Source of the DNA: Ichthyophis bannanicus
Taxonomy: Eukaryota; Chordata; Amphibia; Gymnophiona; Ichthyophiidae
Length of the DNA stretch: 64,000 nucleotides
NCBI GenBank assembly: GCA_033557465.1
Contig: CM066047.1
Location: 6,510,001 to 6,574,000 of the forward strand
Direction of reading: 5' to 3'
Made by a program: the position numbers and the translations under genes
Part shown: positions 60,421 to 64,000 of the stretch, piece by piece
Position numbering within the stretch: the first letter of the stretch is position 1
Layout: each line of letters starts with the position of its first letter
The notes under the pieces: model-generated
Databases searched by the model: none
Told to the model about the DNA's origin: nothing
What the model saw: only the letters and a program-made list of their open reading frames with translations

Positions 60421-61194
60421 AGGAAAAGTCACAGCAGTGAGTCCCTTCTGTCCTCTTTTCTCTGTCATCTCCAAGAGCCTCCAATGTGTCTGGTTTTCCC
60501 ACTCAACAACAATAACTACAAATCTAGAAACATTACTGCAAAGTTGTGGGCACTAACATAAAAGAATTATTTTTTTTTTTAAGGAAACTCGGCTCCTATT
60601 CTGTTCTAGTGTTAGCTGAAGACATAGGCAATGAATGGAAAACTAAAAAACGCTGTGCTCTGGTATGAAGAAGGAGTACAGAAGGGGAGCAATATGTTCT
60701 ACAGAACACCACAACTTAATGCTGGAGAGAGTTCAGAATGGGACAATCTCTTAACCCTGGAATTTTTTAAAGAAAACCCTTGCCAATTTTTCAAAGTAAA
60801 AAGCTGTGTAATTTAAAAACATCAGGCATTATTATCTGGCCTTGAAGAAAAAGAAAGCTCTGAGCTCATGATTAATGTAATACTTTGTTCCAGTAAGAGG
60901 AAGAACATTTTTATAGAGTTTCAGTCATACGATAAAGAGTTACTTTGCAAAGTCTGGTTATTTTAGGACTGCGAGTCCGCATGGTTTATGGAGAGCTCAA
61001 TTTCTATGTTCAAACCGCTGGAGAAATTTGTTCGAGTAAAATCAGAGTTACAGATAGTGTTGCATTATAAACACCATCCTCACAGCTTATTCTTGCTGTT
61101 TTAATTTCCCTAAACCTTATTCAAACATTTGTTTCCGTTAAAAGTCCAGTTTACTTAAGATACTGAGACGACTCATGCCAGCAGTGACTGCTCT
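60421..61194. other. Intron 4 sequence, nothing recognised
   Basis: No feature recognised. Confidence 0.35.
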
Positions 61195-61777
61195 GCAAGT
61201 GGTGTCAGTGTGGCACTGGCTGTCGGGCATGCAGTGCAAGTGGTGTCAGTGTGGCACTGGCTGTCGGGCATGCAGTGCAAGTGGTGTCAGTGTGGCACTG
61301 GCTGTCGGGCATGCAGTGCAAGTGATGTCAGTGTGGCACTGGCTGTCGGGCATGCAGTGCAAGTGGTGTCAGTGTGGCACTGGCTGTCGGGCATGCAGTG
61401 CAAGTGGTATCAGTGTGGCACTGGCTGTCGGGCATGCAGTGCAAGTGGTGTCAGTGTGGCACTGGCTGTCGGGCATGCAGTGCAAGTGGTGTCAGTGTGG
61501 CACTGGCTGTCAGGCATGCAGTGCAAGTGGTGTCAGTGTGGCACTGGCTGTCGGGCATGCAGTGCAAGTGGTGTCAGTGTGGCACTGGCTGTCGGGCATG
61601 CAGTGCAAGTGGTGTCAGTGTGGCACTGGCTGTCGGGCATGCAGTGCAAGTGGTGTCAGTGTGGCACTGGCTGTCGGGCATGCAGTGCAAGTGGTGTCAG
61701 TGTGGCACTGGCTGTCGGGCATGCAGTGCAAGTGGTGTCAGTGTGGCACTGGCTGTCGGGCATGCAGTGCAAGTGGG
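61195..61777 (+). repeat. Homogeneous 41-bp minisatellite, 14 units
   Basis: The unit contains ggtgtcagtgtggcactggc and tgtcgggcatgcagtgcaag. Fourteen copies differ at only three scattered sites (gatgtc near 61322, ggtatc near 61406, gtcagg near 61511). 41 is not a multiple of 3, and the unit lacks stops in all forward frames, so long open frames appear that are not genes. Confidence 0.97.
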
Positions 61778-61952
61778 TTGTGTGTAGTGCATGGCTATAT
61801 TCCACTGCCAAGCCCAACTATGTTAAATTACAGTAATCCAGATAAGGCGATATCACTGCTGGTACTAAGCATCTAAATAATTCTGGACTCAATTTATGAA
61901 TAATGCGCATCTTAAAAAATGCATTATGGATAACCACATTAAATCTGAGCCT
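61778..61952. other. Spacer, nothing recognised
   Basis: No recognisable feature. Confidence 0.3.
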
Positions 61953-62275
61953 TAACGTAAGAAATGCCATAGTGGGTCAGACCAAAGGTCCATCAAGACC
62001 AGTATCCTGTTTCCAACAGTGGCCAATCTAGGTCGCAAATACCTGGCAAGTACCCAAAGTTCACAGCTTCCACAATACTCATCCTGGGGTAAGCAGTGGA
62101 TATCCCAAGGTCCTCTTTAATAATGGTTTATGGACCTTTCCTCCAGGAACTTGTCCAAAACCTTTTTTAAACCATCTACACTAACAGCTTTTACTACATC
62201 CTCCAGTAATGAATTCCAGAATTTGATTACATGTTGAGTGAAAAAACATTCTCTCTCATTAGTCTTAAATGATAC
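61953..62275 (-). mobile_element. CR1 family A 3' end
   Basis: Reads aagaaatgccatagtgggtc, accagtatcctgtttccaac and ccaggaacttgtccaaaacc, ending in C-terminal coding remnants. It lies between the two minisatellites. Confidence 0.85.
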
Positions 62276-62399
62276 AGGTGAATCTAAAACAACCCCTAAA
62301 TATCACATCTCTTGCTTGATATCAATAAAGATATCACCCAGTCATAGTCACTGGAATTGTTACGGTCTTATCTCTGGAGACAACCATCGCCGCTGATTT
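62276..62399. other. Spacer, nothing recognised
   Basis: No recognisable feature. Confidence 0.3.
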
Positions 62400-63260
62400 C
62401 TCAGAGTAGAGGCTGGCTGTCACACACGCAGTATCCGGGCAATACGTGGTAGGCTAATGAGGTACTTGCTGCTGTAGTGCAGGACTGGTGCACTGCTTGC
62501 TGCCACGCATGCAATGTCAGGGCAGTATGTGGAAGGCTAATGCAGTGCAGGGTTGGTGCAGTGCTTGCTGCTGTAGTGCAGGACTGGTGCACCGCTTGCT
62601 GTCACACACGCAGTATCAGGGCAGTATGTGGAAGGCTAATGCAGTGCAGGGTTGGTGCAGTGCTTGCTGCTGTAGTGCAGGATTGGTGCAGTGCTTGCTG
62701 CCATGCATGCAATGTCAGGGCAGTATGTGGAAGGCTAATGCAGTGCAGGGTTGGTGCAGTGCTTGCTGCTGTAGTGCAGGATTGATGCAGTGCTTGCTGC
62801 CATGGATGCAGTGCCAGGGCATTTCATGAAAGGCTAATGCAGTTCAGGGTTGGTGCAGTGCTGGCTGCCATGGATGCAGTGCCAGGGCATTTCATGAAAG
62901 GCTAATGCAGTGCAGGGTTGGTGCAGTGCTTGCTGCTACACATGTAGTATCAGGGCAGTACATGGAAGGCTAGCTAATACAGTGCTTGCTGCTGTAGTGC
63001 AGGGTTGTGCAGTGTCAGGGCAGTATGTGGAATGCTGACGCAGTGCAGGGTTGGTGCAGTGCTTGCTGATGCAGTGCAGGGTTGATGCATTGCTTGCTGC
63101 TGTGGTGCAGGGTTGGTGCAGTGCTTGCTGCCACACACACAGTATCAGGGCAGTACGTGGAAGGCTAATACAGTGCTTGCTGCTGTAGTGCAGGGTTGTG
63201 AAGTGTCAGGGCAGTATGTGGAAGGCTAGTGCAGTGCTGTCTGGTATGTGTGCAATGTCA
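62400..63260 (+). repeat. 99-bp minisatellite, about 8-9 units
   Basis: The phrase gtagtgcaggactggtgca recurs at about 62475, 62574, 62673 and 62772, a 99-bp period. Within units gcagtgcagggttggtgcag, tgcttgctgc and atgtcagggcagtatgtgga repeat. Units from about 62830 on are shortened and rearranged. 99 is divisible by 3, so open frames persist in one frame; they are not genes. Confidence 0.93.
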
Positions 63261-63313
63261 GTGCAGGACTGTGTTTAAGTAGAACATTTTACAAAGGGTA
63301 ACAATCATTGTGG

Positions 63314-63338
63314 TTTTTTTTTTTTTTTTTTTTTTTTT
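63314..63338 (+). repeat. Poly-T run of 25
   Basis: An uninterrupted T run, possibly the inverted poly-A tail of a retroposed sequence. Length may be uncertain in the assembly. Confidence 0.8.
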
Positions 63339-63399
63339 AACTAATTAGGCAGGTGACTCCAAATCATGTAGAAGTGCTCTGGTTTTGTCTCACAACCCC

Positions 63400-63640
63400 A
63401 GATACGAACCAGTCCAGAGTGTGGTATCACTTGAGGATTCCTTTATTCAATATTATCTCAATTCTGGGGTACAAAGAGTTGAACCCGACACGGCCGCGTT
63501 TCAGCTCTGCCTTCTTAAGGGATTGAGAGGCACTATGAGAACATAAAGAAAAATAGTTTCTTGCTAGAATTTTAGTAATAACTTATCATATATTGAGTCA
63601 TAAAATATAAAGTAATTAAAACCATAATAAAAGATATACA
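63400..63640 (-). mobile_element. Penelope-like terminal region with decayed hammerhead-like core
   Basis: On the minus strand 63480-63521 reads ccttaagaaggcagagctga, then aacgcggccgtgtcgggttc. gaaac followed by a self-complementary stem acgcgg/ccgtgt and gtcggg resembles the hammerhead ribozyme core found in Penelope-like elements. The first core box, expected as ctgatga, is cttaaga, two differences, so activity is unlikely. Family assignment is from memory. Confidence 0.45.
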
Positions 63641-63992
63641 TAGAGTGAGACCTTACAAACCATGAAAAGCACCACTAGAACATATACAGAGGGTTTTAGA
63701 ACAACTGTATATTAAAAAGAGGAGGTTTTGTACTGAAAAAGGGGAGAGAGAGGATGGATCATACACAAACCGTCACAGAATTGATTCTTGATAAAAATCC
63801 ATTCTAGTTTTATTTTTCTATTTTTGTTATTTTTCATATAAGTTTGCCTGAATGGATTTTTATCAAGAATCAATTCTGTAATGGTTTATGTACGATTCAT
63901 CCTCTCTCTCCCTCTTTTTAGTATACAGTTGTACTAAAACCTTCTGTGTCCATTCTAATGGTGCTATTCATGATTTGTAAGATCTCAGTCTA
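63641..63992. repeat. Long inverted repeat at the window edge
   Basis: The left arm 63641-63803 and right arm 63851-63992 are complementary over about 140 bp with scattered mismatches and one 18-19-bp insertion in the left arm. The inner 30 bp (cagaattgattcttgataaa and its complement) are perfect. The spacer is 47 bp. The arms may extend past the window end. It adjoins the Penelope-like region, whose copies are often arranged in inverted fashion. Confidence 0.9.
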
Positions 63993-64000
63993 AGGGTATG

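Noticed and set aside
61175..61876. 233-codon cysteine-rich open frame
   Set aside because: The 41-bp minisatellite lacks stops in all forward frames; the periodic peptide is an artefact.
62477..62829. Cysteine-rich open frames on both strands
   Set aside because: Products of the 99-bp minisatellite.
53749..64000. Search for the next WT1 exon (Gly-Tyr-Glu-Ser-Asp region before the zinc fingers)
   Set aside because: No matching coding stretch with splice sites was found by eye in intron 4; it probably lies beyond the window.

Overview
The window is vertebrate nuclear DNA, not bacterial. It covers the middle of the WT1 (Wilms tumour 1) transcription-factor gene on the + strand. Three coding exons are readable, with consensus splice sites and a continuous reading frame: exon 2 (4870-4992), exon 3 (5735-5834) and exon 4 (53671-53748). 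They encode part of the N-terminal regulatory half of WT1, before the zinc fingers. Exon 1 lies upstream of the window. No later exon is visible in the 10.25 kb after exon 4. The WT1 residues are of a non-mammalian type. With the very large transposon-filled introns and the mix of CR1, L2, RTE/BovB, Tc1, Harbinger, hAT and Penelope-like traces, this suggests an amphibian, perhaps a caecilian (inference, low confidence).

Layout. Positions 1-4869 are the end of intron 1: a CR1 LINE broken by three younger insertions, then unrecognised sequence. Intron 2 (742 bp) carries a CR1 tail. Intron 3 is 47,836 bp and makes up three quarters of the window. In order it holds: a hAT element (6036-6405); CR1 and SINE pieces; pyrimidine-rich arrays (8.3-12.4 kb) with a hAT MITE; a 15/20-bp minisatellite (12.5-13.3 kb); a nearly complete but dead CR1 (15.6-20.1 kb); a coding-like minus-strand stretch I cannot name (21.6-23.3 kb); a SINE split by an L2 (23.9-26.0 kb); an L2-like LINE with an internal 35-bp minisatellite (26.0-26.9 kb); a CR1 split by a SINE and a hAT element (31.4-33.2 kb); a mariner MITE (35.5 kb); and a nested block from 38.2 to 52.7 kb.

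The nested block can be read like stratigraphy. An R2-like LINE fragment (restriction-like endonuclease type) is split by a 3.5-kb Harbinger-like element with a TAA target duplication. Next to it, an RTE/BovB copy is split by a second CR1 family. That CR1 contains a full-length 3.2-kb BovB copy (13-bp target duplication) and a Tc1 transposon (TA duplication), and the Tc1 carries a probable solo LTR.

Intron 4 (53749 to the window end) contains a SINE split by a 1.7-kb Harbinger-like element built of repeated hairpin modules, a CR1-in-CR1 stack, two more minisatellites (41-bp and 99-bp units), and at the right edge a Penelope-like terminal region with a decayed hammerhead-like core next to a long inverted repeat.

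WT1 is the only functional gene I can support. All transposon coding regions show stops, frameshifts or truncation. Repeat classes come from motifs, termini and target duplications seen in the sequence and from remembered family features; no database search was run.
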